DNA of 39,180 bases, from the NCBI GenBank assembly GCA_022509105.1, contig JAFLTV010000011.1, forward strand, positions 1 through 39,180, given 5' to 3'. Shown here piece after piece: positions 1 through 6,948 of the stretch. Below the pieces are notes generated by a model that saw only the letters and a program-made list of their open reading frames with translations, ran no database searches and was not told where the DNA came from. Positions within the stretch are counted from its first letter, which is position 1, and each line of letters starts with the position of its first letter. The translations under genes were made by a program, and so were the position numbers. This DNA comes from Muribaculaceae bacterium (GTDB taxonomy: Bacteria; Bacteroidota; Bacteroidia; Bacteroidales; Muribaculaceae).

Positions 1-83
1 TTAACATTCATTTTAACATTTTTCATGCACCGGCTTTTTCCGCTGAGCCCAAATTGTCTGTTTGTTGAAAAGATAGCAAAAAA

Positions 84-117
84 TTATCCCCTCCCCGGAA
101 GTACCGGAAGGGGATAA
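84..117 (-). terminator. Stem-loop with U-tract, intrinsic terminator reading leftward
   Basis: TTATCCCCT at 84-92 pairs with AGGGGATAA at 109-117, and an inner CCGG/CCGG stem closes an AAGTA loop. Read on the minus strand the hairpin is followed directly by a run of Ts, as in an intrinsic terminator. On the plus strand no T-tract follows. No minus-strand gene is visible between it and the plus-strand operon at 590, so the transcript it would end is unknown. Confidence 0.5.
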
Positions 118-442
118 ACTGGCTAATTATTGGAGCGGTGGGCTCCTTTCGTTACACCCTCCGCAAAAGCGAGGTCCGATGTTTCTCAACCGGCCAACCA
201 CGCATCACAAAATTACAAAAATATTTTTAATTTACCTAACAATTTTATCTTGACTGCAAAATTTTGCAGTCAATTTAACTCAAATTGTCGGCTTGTGCCA
301 TACCTTCTATTACTTCCCCATAGGTTACAATAAGGCCATTAAGTTCTATTACATCTGTCAGCGCCACGGTCGCCGGTTCAAACTATCAAAACCAACGAGG
401 CAATTCCACCTCTTTTCCGGACTCACAGTGTTGAAACTTGAA
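118..442. other. Gene-free stretch at the left edge
   Basis: I find no convincing coding region or RNA gene here. A 67-codon open frame from 130 has no recognisable domain and no start signal, so I do not call it. The segment contains a perfect 24-bp palindrome at 250-273 and a short GGAGC/GCTCC inverted repeat near 133-147. A stretch near 370-390 contains GGTTCAAA, like a tRNA T-loop, but no matching stem or cloverleaf can be drawn. Confidence 0.5.
250..273. repeat. Perfect 24-bp palindrome
   Basis: The half-site TTGACTGCAAAA is followed immediately by its exact reverse complement. It could act as a dimeric protein-binding site, or fold as RNA into a 10-bp stem with an AATT loop. There is no U-tract on either side good enough to call a terminator with confidence. 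Confidence 0.7.
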
Positions 443-484
443 TATACCTCTATTATGGTGGTATAAACTACCAGGAGTGGTATA
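443..484. repeat. Nested imperfect inverted repeat upstream of the toxin operon
   Basis: TATACCTC at 443-450 pairs with GAGTGGTATA at 475-484 with one bulged base. Inside it GGTGGT pairs with ACTACC, allowing wobble, around an ATAA loop. It lies about 105 bp before the first toxin-operon start codon. Its role is unknown: possibly a protein-binding site or a weak terminator. Confidence 0.45.
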
Positions 485-540
485 TTTACTTAACTTTTAA
501 AACTGACCTCATTTTTATAATAAAATTCTTCAATTTTAGT

Positions 541-575
541 TTTATTATATATGAAATAATTGCTAACTTAGCAAT
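541..575 (+). promoter_or_regulatory. Promoter with overlapping palindromic operator for the toxin-antitoxin-chaperone operon
   Basis: ATTGCTA (559-565), spacer ACT and TAGCAAT (569-575) form a perfect hyphenated palindrome. Within it TAACTTAG at 564-571 matches the Bacteroidota -7 consensus TAnnTTTG at all but one base. TTTA at 541-544, 19 nt upstream, is a partial -33 box. The site ends 14 nt before the toxin ATG. An operator over the -7 box fits the usual autorepression of such operons by their HTH antitoxin; that link is inferred. Confidence 0.5.
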
Positions 576-589
576 CAAATTTCTAATAT

Positions 590-1153
590 ATGAAAATATG
601 GGAAATAATTCCAGACATACTCTATAGCGTTCAATACGATAATCAGGAAGATGATGAATACAATCGCATCTTTGAAGAATTGCAAGATTTTCAGACGGTT
701 TTGAGCTTCTTCAATGAACATAACCTTAAAATAAATGATTACTATGTAGAAGCCACTGGAATTCCTCGAACTGATAAGGAGGCTTATGCCAATAAAATAG
801 TTCAGGAAGCTCTTAATTTGGAAGATAAGTTTGAATCATTAATAGAAAATGTGGAAAGGGGGGCAACCCCTGATTTTCATTCTGAATTTAAATGGCTGGA
901 AGGAACAATGCTACAACCCATAGCAGGCTTGAAATGGGGTGCAATAGATTCCTCTTCTATGATTAGAATTTATGCGGCAGAAATAGAAAGCAATTGCATG
1001 ATAATCGTTTATGGCGGAATCAAAATCAGACATCAACTTAGCGAATCTCCTTTATTAGAAGATGCAAAAAGGAAGGTAGACAACTTAATTTCCTATTTGA
1101 TGAAAAATAACATCTTAACAAGGGAAGATTTAAAATTAATAGCAGAACGATAA
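590..1153 (+). CDS. Putative toxin of a SecB-type toxin-antitoxin-chaperone operon
   Basis: A 187-residue protein, first of three tightly packed genes. The C-terminal third (about residues 124-165, MIRIYAAEIESNC followed by a MIIVYGGIKI strand and a helix) has the alternating strand pattern of RelE/HigB-like ribonuclease toxins as I remember the Bacteroidota family encoded before an XRE gene. The N-terminal two thirds is mostly helical and acidic and is not a standard RelE domain, so the protein is about twice the usual HigB length. No catalytic residue can be assigned safely. The toxin role rests mainly on context: an HTH gene follows after 2 nt and a SecB-like gene after that, the same order as higB-higA-chaperone in Mycobacterium tuberculosis. 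Confidence 0.6.
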   Translation: MKIWEIIPDILYSVQYDNQEDDEYNRIFEELQDFQTVLSFFNEHNLKINDYYVEATGIPRTDKEAYANKIVQEALNLEDKFESLIENVERGATPDFHSEFKWLEGTMLQPIAGLKWGAIDSSSMIRIYAAEIESNCMIIVYGGIKIRHQLSESPLLEDAKRKVDNLISYLMKNNILTREDLKLIAER

Positions 1154-1155
1154 AA

Positions 1156-1629
1156 ATGGATACACTAAAAGATAAAATTAAAAAAATTTCTCATCCCGCT
1201 ACTCAGGAGATGAAAAATAAACGAGCAAAAAGAAAACAGGATAGAGAATTAATCTCTGTGTCAACAGCTATCGCTGCAAAAGTTTCTAGAGCCATGCGTC
1301 TTAAAGAAATGAAAAATACAGAACTGGCTACGGCTTTAGGAGTGGCACCCGGGAATATCACTCGTTATCTTTCCGGTAAAGTTAATTTTGAGCTGAAAAC
1401 ACTAATAGCAATAGAAAAAGTTCTTGAAATATCACTTATTAATAAAGATTTCTTATCGGAAAATCAAATACATAAACCTACTGTAAAAGTCTTGGTGATA
1501 GAATCTTCTTTTAGACCAAAAGAAATTGATTGGAAAAATCCATTCGAAGTAACAAGTGATATAACTGATTCAGGATATAAAGAACCAGCAGATTTAAAAA
1601 CCCATTTAGATTATTACGAGCATGAATAA
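1156..1629 (+). CDS. XRE-family HTH antitoxin with C-terminal extension
   Basis: A 157-residue protein. Residues about 40-95 form a Cro/C1-type helix-turn-helix (KNTELATALGVAPGNITRYL, then a KVNFELKTLIAIEKVL helix), the DNA-binding domain of HigA-like antitoxins. The first 35 residues are very basic. Residues about 96-157 form an extension with hydrophobic and aromatic residues (VKVLVIESSF, W126, a final DYYEHE) that is not part of the HTH. In toxin-antitoxin-chaperone systems such a tail is the chaperone-addiction segment recognised by the SecB-like partner; this assignment is inferred. The gene starts 2 nt after the toxin stop and its end overlaps the chaperone start by 8 nt, suggesting translational coupling. 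It is the likely autorepressor of the operon. Confidence 0.75.
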   Translation: MDTLKDKIKKISHPATQEMKNKRAKRKQDRELISVSTAIAAKVSRAMRLKEMKNTELATALGVAPGNITRYLSGKVNFELKTLIAIEKVLEISLINKDFLSENQIHKPTVKVLVIESSFRPKEIDWKNPFEVTSDITDSGYKEPADLKTHLDYYEHE

Positions 1630-2050
1630 TGTTCTTTTTAGATTAGTAGGAGGCGAGCTTCTTCAATTTGCTGTATTTGAGAACGAATTGCCACAAGGTT
1701 TTAACGAGACTTCAATTAAAACAAATGTGAAATTCTTTTATAATGGAAATATAAGAGTCCTTAAGTGTGTAACGGAAGGTCTCTATTCTCATAAAGAGAA
1801 AACATTTGCCAAGATTTCAAATGCTATGTATTTTGAAATAGAAGAAGAAACTGTAAAAAAATTAAGTATAGATAAAAAAATTTCAGTACCACAAGAAATT
1901 TTGTCTTACTTTGCTTCTTTGACCTATGGATCTTTAAGAGGAATGTGTACTCTTAAAGGGGACGAATTCAAGGTGCCACTTCCAATTTTACCACCGGTTA
2001 ATTTTAATGAAATTATTAAAGAGGCATCTATTTTTGATATAGCATCTTAA
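1622..2050 (+). CDS. SecB-like chaperone of a toxin-antitoxin operon
   Basis: A 142-residue protein with a recognisable SecB fold pattern. A strand-rich N-terminal half (KTNVKFFYNGNIRVLKCV, then TFAKISNAMYFEI) leads to a helix (QEILSYFASLTYGSLRG) and a C-terminal PILPPVNFNEI at residues 121-131. The last element lines up with the NLxPVNFDALF motif of E. coli SecB. SecB binds unfolded proteins as a tetramer. Solitary SecB-like genes behind higBA-type pairs encode chaperones that protect an aggregation-prone antitoxin. The ATG lies inside the end of the antitoxin gene (overlap 1622-1629). Bacteroidota generally lack a canonical export SecB, so a dedicated antitoxin chaperone is the better reading than protein export. 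Experimental role is unknown here. Confidence 0.78.
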   Translation: MNNVLFRLVGGELLQFAVFENELPQGFNETSIKTNVKFFYNGNIRVLKCVTEGLYSHKEKTFAKISNAMYFEIEEETVKKLSIDKKISVPQEILSYFASLTYGSLRGMCTLKGDEFKVPLPILPPVNFNEIIKEASIFDIAS

Positions 2051-2158
2051 TAAAAGAAGATGAGTTTGGCTTATGGCGAAGTATCTGTAATTGAATTCGA
2101 GGGATGAGTTTTTCAATTTTACAAGTGACCTCTAGCTTCAAACCATCAGGCTTGATTT

Positions 2159-2720
2159 ATGAATGAACTTCTAACAATACAAAATAAAATATTTACCCTA
2201 AGGGGAAAGCAAATCATGTTTGATAAAGACTTGGCAGCCATATATGGAGAAGAAACTAAGGCTCTTAATCGAGCGGTTAAAAGAAATATTGGTCGGCTCC
2301 CAGAAGATTTTATGTTCCAATTAACAAAAGATGAATTTGAATCTTTAAGATTCCATTTTGGCACCTCAAAAGGTAGAGGAGGGTTACGTTATCTTCCCTA
2401 TCATTCACCGAACAAGGAGTGCTATGTTGTCAAACGTATTAAATAGTGAAACCGCTATCCAAATTAATATAGGTATTATACGTGCTTTTGTTGAAGTGAG
2501 AAAAATGCTTGCAGAACCTTCAACAGATAAATTTGGGGTTTTAGAAGATCTAATCAAGAGATTGGAAGATTATATGGAAGAAATTCTTTCGGATCAGAAT
2601 GATATCAACGAAGAAACGAGTCTCCAAATAGATGCCATTTATAAAGCCCTTGAAAATCTTCAGGAAGAAGCCAAGAAGAAAACGGATATCCCAAGAATTG
2701 GCTTTAAAACCGATGAGTAA
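2159..2720 (+). pseudogene. ORF6N (KilA-N-type) DNA-binding protein, broken by two single-base deletions
   Basis: The first frame (2159-2446) encodes the ORF6N domain start: NELLTIQNKIFTLRGKQIMF, then VMFDKDLA-like IMFDKDLAAIYG, and RAVKRNIGRLPEDFMFQLT. The family then normally continues GGLRYLPYAFTEQGVAMLS. Here the DNA reads as if one G were missing after 2401 (TATGCATTC to TATCATTC) and another near 2420 (GTGGCT to GTGCT). The remainder (SNVLNSETAIQINIGIIRAFVEVRKM and a coiled-coil tail) continues in another frame to 2720. ORF6N proteins are found in phages, mobile elements and accessory islands. The gene is inactive as written unless the deletions are assembly errors or are bypassed. Confidence 0.8.
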
Positions 2721-2808
2721 GAAATTTAAATAGTTCAAACATTACTAATAAATTTTAATAGAGTCATCTGTTTTATTGCCCCCACATAATTTAAAATCTT
2801 TAATTTAA

Positions 2809-4554
2809 ATGTCAAAACCAACAATACAATTTGTCTTTAGGGAAAATTCAAATGGCAGTAGAATTGCAATTGAAAGTGAAGATTTTTTTGAATGTACATG
2901 CGAATTAACTCAAAGATGGGATACTCCTGAAAAAGAAAGATTTCACGAAGAACGAATTGCTATTGAAAATAACAAGGTGACATATCTATGCGGTGGTTGT
3001 TTAAATCCAGTTGTGATAAGAGGTGGTGGAAGTAATTTTAGGTTACATTTTAAACATAAACACACACCTCCTTCAAATTGTATATTTGAAGATAGCTTTC
3101 AGCTAACAGAAGAAGAAATAAGAGAACGGAAATATCATGGATTACAAGAAAGCTCTCTTCATGAAAGATTAAAATTATTTATTGCTAAAATACTTGAGAA
3201 AAAAGGATATCAAACTGAAGTTGAGAAAACACTGACAATAAATAAAAATCAACGTAGAAGACCAGATGTCTTGTGTAAAGACCTAAGGACAGATAGAAAT
3301 CTAGTTTTTGAAATACAAATGTCTACAACCTTCCTTCATGTGATAGTTGATAGAATGAAAGATTATTTTTCTATTGGATATCATGTTATTTGGATCTTTA
3401 ACGAATTTCAACCTGACTTATACACAACTAAAGATACATATCAATTTCAAAATAATAATATTTTTATTTTAGATGAAGAAATGATTACTTTGTCTTCTCA
3501 AAACAATGAACTTTATTTAAAATGTGTATATTTAACCTATTATGATTCAGACAAAATAAGCCCAGGAACAAAATGGGAAGAAAAGATAATTACAATGAAT
3601 GATTTAACATTCGATTGTACGAAGGGAGTCTATTACTTTGATTCAAAAGCAAATAGAATCGAAATTGAAGATAAACTAAGAGAACGAGAAGAATTAAAAC
3701 AAAAGGGTAAAGAAGTATTTGATAAATTAAAATCTCTTATTCCAATAGATAAACAGGAATTTTATTTCCTAAAGATGATGTATGAATCAAGCCCGGAATC
3801 AGTTTCAATTATTGAAGAAATTATAGAAGATACAATAGGAAAAAGGATTGATAAAGATAATATTTTTGTGTTTTTTCAGTGGCTAGAAATTCTAAACCAA
3901 TTAAATTATGCTGAGAAATATAAATTTTTAAAAGCAAAAATAAAAGATGTATTACGTTATGACCCTGATATAAAATCACAATATTTTTGGGGAGGTGAAA
4001 TTTTCAAAATTCTTAATCATCCTGATATCATAGGAGATCCATTTTATTTGTACTCACTATATCATTTAGGATACATTCCAGATGAGGATGAAGCTATTAT
4101 TATAGAGAAAAAAGTACGTGATATATACCGTAAGATTAAATCTGAACCAAATAACGTAACTGAGTTTGGTGTGTCTCTGAATCACTTTTATCTTTTATCA
4201 ATTGCCAAACATTCTAAACTTCGACATGAAAATCAAAATTTGCTAGAACTTTATTATGAAAACTTTCCTTTTATTGCCTGTATTGTTGCAATTACCACAA
4301 AACAATTTATTGAATTAAATTACAATAATTTATGTGAATTCTATAATCATGTTATTAATAATTATAAGAGATTTTGTAAAATATTTATTCGGGTAATTGA
4401 TAATTCGAATATAAAAGAAAAAGATTTGATTAGTAAAAAAGGCTTAAATCATTACCAGAGAATAAAATTATTAAGTAAAAATCAAATTATTCCTACAAAT
4501 ATGGATAAATTAATGTCCATTATAATACCTAAGAATTGGAATAAAAATATTTAA
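2809..4554 (+). CDS. CoiA-like PD-(D/E)xK nuclease-domain protein
   Basis: A 581-residue protein. Residues 61-91 hold a zinc-ribbon-like cluster (CGGC at 61-64, HFKHKH at 80-85, C91). Residues about 115-200 match the nuclease domain of competence protein CoiA: HERLKLFIAKIL, then RRPDV with D153, FEIQMS with E168 and Q170, R182, and a final HVIWIF strand. D153, E168 and Q170 fit the PD-(D/E)xK active site in its ExQ form. Residues 210-581 are helical and of unknown function. The protein is longer than CoiA (about 330-400 residues) and no competence genes are nearby. Its place in an island of addiction and mobile-element genes suggests a defence or mobile-DNA role, which is inferred. It appears to be transcribed alone. 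Confidence 0.65.
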   Translation: MSKPTIQFVFRENSNGSRIAIESEDFFECTCELTQRWDTPEKERFHEERIAIENNKVTYLCGGCLNPVVIRGGGSNFRLHFKHKHTPPSNCIFEDSFQLTEEEIRERKYHGLQESSLHERLKLFIAKILEKKGYQTEVEKTLTINKNQRRRPDVLCKDLRTDRNLVFEIQMSTTFLHVIVDRMKDYFSIGYHVIWIFNEFQPDLYTTKDTYQFQNNNIFILDEEMITLSSQNNELYLKCVYLTYYDSDKISPGTKWEEKIITMNDLTFDCTKGVYYFDSKANRIEIEDKLREREELKQKGKEVFDKLKSLIPIDKQEFYFLKMMYESSPESVSIIEEIIEDTIGKRIDKDNIFVFFQWLEILNQLNYAEKYKFLKAKIKDVLRYDPDIKSQYFWGGEIFKILNHPDIIGDPFYLYSLYHLGYIPDEDEAIIIEKKVRDIYRKIKSEPNNVTEFGVSLNHFYLLSIAKHSKLRHENQNLLELYYENFPFIACIVAITTKQFIELNYNNLCEFYNHVINNYKRFCKIFIRVIDNSNIKEKDLISKKGLNHYQRIKLLSKNQIIPTNMDKLMSIIIPKNWNKNI

Positions 4555-4608
4555 TTAGGTGAGGTGTATGAAAGAAACATTAATCCAACGTTGAAAAAGA
4601 TTGATGAT

Positions 4609-5535
4609 ATGAAAATATATTCAAGATAATCTTTTTGGTAAAGCTGGAACTCCGGAATGGGAGGAATACGAAAAGGGATGCAAAGAACATTTTCTTAAGA
4701 ATGTGGATGTTCCTAACCTTTGGGAGAAACGTCATGAATATCTAAATATGGCGGAGAATTCAATTACTGACAATTCCAAGTTTGAAGCCTATATGAATAA
4801 ATGTTATGATATCCACCGAGAATTGCTTCACCGGGAGAGAATGGAATTTGAAAATAGAAATCGACCATATGTCTTAAATATCAGTTCTAAATGTGAACTA
4901 ATAGAAGAAGCCAAAGAGCAAGTGAAGAATATAGGGAAAGAAAAGATTGATGTCGAAATGGGTAAACTCGGTATAATAGGCTCCTATTACCCGACCAAAA
5001 TGGACTTATATAAATACTTAATCCGACTTGCCTTCTTTGATATATACCATTTATTATAAGCATAATAGTAATTGGTTCACAACTGGATTATCCAAAATTC
5101 TTTGTTTTTTCTGTAGTTAATTTATGTGGCTTAGGAGGCATATTTTGTTTGTTCTTTTTGATGATGATGGCGATGTGGACAGTTGTTTCCGTTGAAACCA
5201 AGAAATTTCATAAAGAGACATCTCAAGAAGGACGAAACAAATATTATACCCAGAAAAAATTTGAAAGTGAATTCGGTTTTTCCTTACCGAATTTTGATGT
5301 AGTAGATTTCGAATGGTATGATATGGGTCCCGATTATGAAATAACCGTTAAAGTTATTCCCTCAGAACCTGTAGATTCTACTTATCTTATGCAACAGGTT
5401 AAATTGAATAAAAATGATTTAGACTCCATTTCGTTCAAAAACGGCAAGTTCTATGGGTATAAGGATGGAAGATATGATTGCAGTATTACCTATTTACCAC
5501 AAGATACTCTTTTAATTAAGTACGGAACTTATTAA
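4609..5535 (+). pseudogene. Membrane protein of unknown family, split by two frameshifts
   Basis: Two open frames look like parts of one protein of about 309 residues. ATG at 4609 begins MKIY and the frame breaks near 4621. The next frame reads QDNLFGKAGTPEWEEYEKG and on through a soluble, charged segment to a stop at 5059. From about 5041 a third stretch, in the starting frame, gives two hydrophobic segments (PFIIISIIVIG; FVFSVVNLCGLGGIFCLFFL) and a soluble tail ending KYGTY at 5535. The shifts (+1 then -1) cancel, as expected for indel damage to one gene. As written, only a GTG-started 118-residue piece (4703-5059) and a 128-residue piece from ATG 5149 are open. I do not recognise the family. 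Two separate small genes remain possible. Confidence 0.55.
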
Positions 5536-5577
5536 TTTTGGATTTATCTTGTCTTTATTTATCCTACAGATTTAAAT

Positions 5578-5847
5578 ATGAAGAAAACAATGAATAAAAA
5601 CATCTTGATATGGTCCGTCATTTTTTATAAGACAAGGAATTATTTCAGAAAATGGTGTGATATCGGGTTCAGAAAATCACAAGAATTTTTGTTTTGGTTT
5701 AAAAGAATCGGATGGAATTATATTGTAGCTTCTGTAATTATGTATGTCATAGTTCCATTAATCCTATACGGATTATTGGTATGGGGAATATACAAATCTT
5801 TAATGAATTCAGTTAAAATCAAGAAATTAATAGAGGAAGACAAATGA
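5578..5847 (+). CDS. Small single-span membrane protein of unknown function
   Basis: An 89-residue protein starting at ATG 5578. The first 45 residues are basic and aromatic (KTRNYFRKWCDIGFRKSQEF). They are followed by one strong transmembrane stretch at about residues 48-70 (YIVASVIMYVIVPLILYGLLVWGIY) and a short charged tail. It lies 42 nt after the split membrane protein and 35 nt before mntA and shares their AT-rich composition. No domain is recognised. A cytoplasmic N-terminus is suggested by the positive-inside rule. Confidence 0.5.
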   Translation: MKKTMNKNILIWSVIFYKTRNYFRKWCDIGFRKSQEFLFWFKRIGWNYIVASVIMYVIVPLILYGLLVWGIYKSLMNSVKIKKLIEEDK

Positions 5848-5882
5848 ATAAATTTTATTAAATTTGCGAAAGGAATAATATC

Positions 5883-6194
5883 ATGAAATTGATAGAACTT
5901 AATCTGGAGAAGATTTATGAACTTTGCCGTAAATATAAGGTAAAGACTCTTTCTGTGTTCGGTTCTATCCTCACTGACCGTTTCAACGAGGAGAGTGATG
6001 TTGATCTACTCGTAAATTTTCTACCCTATAATCGTGATAGTCTTGAATTTGACTATGTAAGAAATTATTTTGACTTAAGGGATTCCTTGGAGAGTCTTTT
6101 CGGAAGAAAGGTTGACCTAATAGAAGATGGAGACCACCTAAACCCGTTATTCAGAAAATTTGTATACGCCAAAAAGAGATTAATCTATGGATGA
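5883..6194 (+). CDS. mntA: MntA-like minimal nucleotidyltransferase antitoxin
   Basis: A 103-residue protein with the minimal nucleotidyltransferase signature GSx10DxD: G27-S28, then D39-V-D41, with a third acidic residue at D78 in KVDLIE. MntA antitoxins transfer AMP groups from ATP onto the HEPN ribonuclease HepT and thereby inactivate it. The next gene encodes that partner and overlaps this one by 8 nt (6187-6194), giving the usual antitoxin-first order with translational coupling. The length is normal for the family and all key residues are present, so it should be active. Confidence 0.87.
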   Translation: MKLIELNLEKIYELCRKYKVKTLSVFGSILTDRFNEESDVDLLVNFLPYNRDSLEFDYVRNYFDLRDSLESLFGRKVDLIEDGDHLNPLFRKFVYAKKRLIYG

Positions 6195-6564
6195 AAGAAT
6201 TCAAGTTTGGCTATTGGATATAAAAAGAGCCATAGAAGAAGTAGAGTCTTTCTTTGAAAATTATCCTATGGATTATACTATTTTTGAAAAAGACTTCCTA
6301 AGAAGAAGTGCGGTTGAAAGAAAGGCAGAGATTATGGGAGAGGCAATAAACCGAATTTTTAAAGTCGATCCCGAATTCCCAATACCTCAAGGAAAAGAAG
6401 TAATCAAAACGAGGAATAGGATAATTCATGCCTATGATTCAGTTCAACCTGATTTCCTTTGGGGATTAGTTATGAAACATATTCCGGAACTAAAAAAAGA
6501 TATTGAAAGACTAATTCAGGAAGAACTGGGAAAAGGAAATATAGACCCCGACATAATACAATAA
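6187..6564 (+). CDS. hepT: HepT-like HEPN-domain toxin (DUF86)
   Basis: A 125-residue all-helical protein with the HEPN ribonuclease motif: R76-N-R-I-I-H81-A-Y83 is an exact RX4HXY. In studied HepT proteins R and H form the RNase active site of a dimer, and the Tyr is the residue AMPylated by MntA. The upstream region (RSAVERKAEIMGEAINRI) matches the conserved DUF86 helix. It overlaps mntA by 8 nt and ends the operon. The pair acts as a toxin-antitoxin system, suited to stabilising an island or to phage defence. Nothing looks damaged. Confidence 0.87.
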   Translation: MDERIQVWLLDIKRAIEEVESFFENYPMDYTIFEKDFLRRSAVERKAEIMGEAINRIFKVDPEFPIPQGKEVIKTRNRIIHAYDSVQPDFLWGLVMKHIPELKKDIERLIQEELGKGNIDPDIIQ

Positions 6565-6625
6565 ATGTTTAATACCTAAAGAAATAAAAGCAACCTCCAT
6601 TTCAAAATTTTGTTAATCTTATAAA

Positions 6626-6850
6626 TCATATTTTGCATGTAGATAGATTGATGGAGGAAGTTTTTTGATAAGTCATGCCGTCTTGTTCCATCACAGCATA
6701 CATTTCATGTGGAGTACCTTGTAAATATACCTTAACTTTGTAATCAAACTCATCTATAATAAACTGCCGTTCCTTGGTTTCATTTGTGGATTTTTCCGAC
6801 CTTGAAATGTTTCCTTGTGAAAAACAAGGAAAGCTCAATAAACAGATTGT
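6626..6850 (-). pseudogene. Remnant of a small exported protein lacking a start codon
   Basis: The open frame on the minus strand reads TTICLLLSFPCFSQG, a signal-peptide core with a cleavage-like site, followed by about 55 residues ending NLSTCKI. The upstream boundary is a stop codon with no ATG in frame; only TTG at 6838 is available. Shifting by one base gives a plausible start-proximal FLTT, so the 5' end seems damaged. It is opposite in direction to its neighbours. The family is unknown. It may be plain chance coding. Confidence 0.35.
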
Positions 6851-6859
6851 GGTTTAAGA

Positions 6860-6880
6860 ATTGCCTTGGATAAAGGCAAT
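6860..6880. repeat. Inverted repeat, 8-bp stem with GGATA loop
   Basis: ATTGCCTT at 6860-6867 and AAGGCAAT at 6873-6880 are perfect reverse complements. The element lies between the end of the AT-rich island and the helicase gene. There is no good U-tract on either strand, so a terminator is not certain. Confidence 0.5.
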
Positions 6881-6948
6881 CCTTGTAAATTCTATTATTA
6901 ATAGGCATTTTTTTCCTTTTCAATCGTTACCTTTACAGATGAAAAACC

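Noticed and set aside
130..333. 67-codon open frame at the left edge
   Set aside because: No start signal, no recognisable domain, and it runs through the 24-bp palindrome; it looks like chance coding.
360..400. tRNA-like GGTTCAAA sequence near the left edge
   Set aside because: No 5-bp T-stem, acceptor stem or anticodon arm can be drawn on either side, so it is not a tRNA gene.
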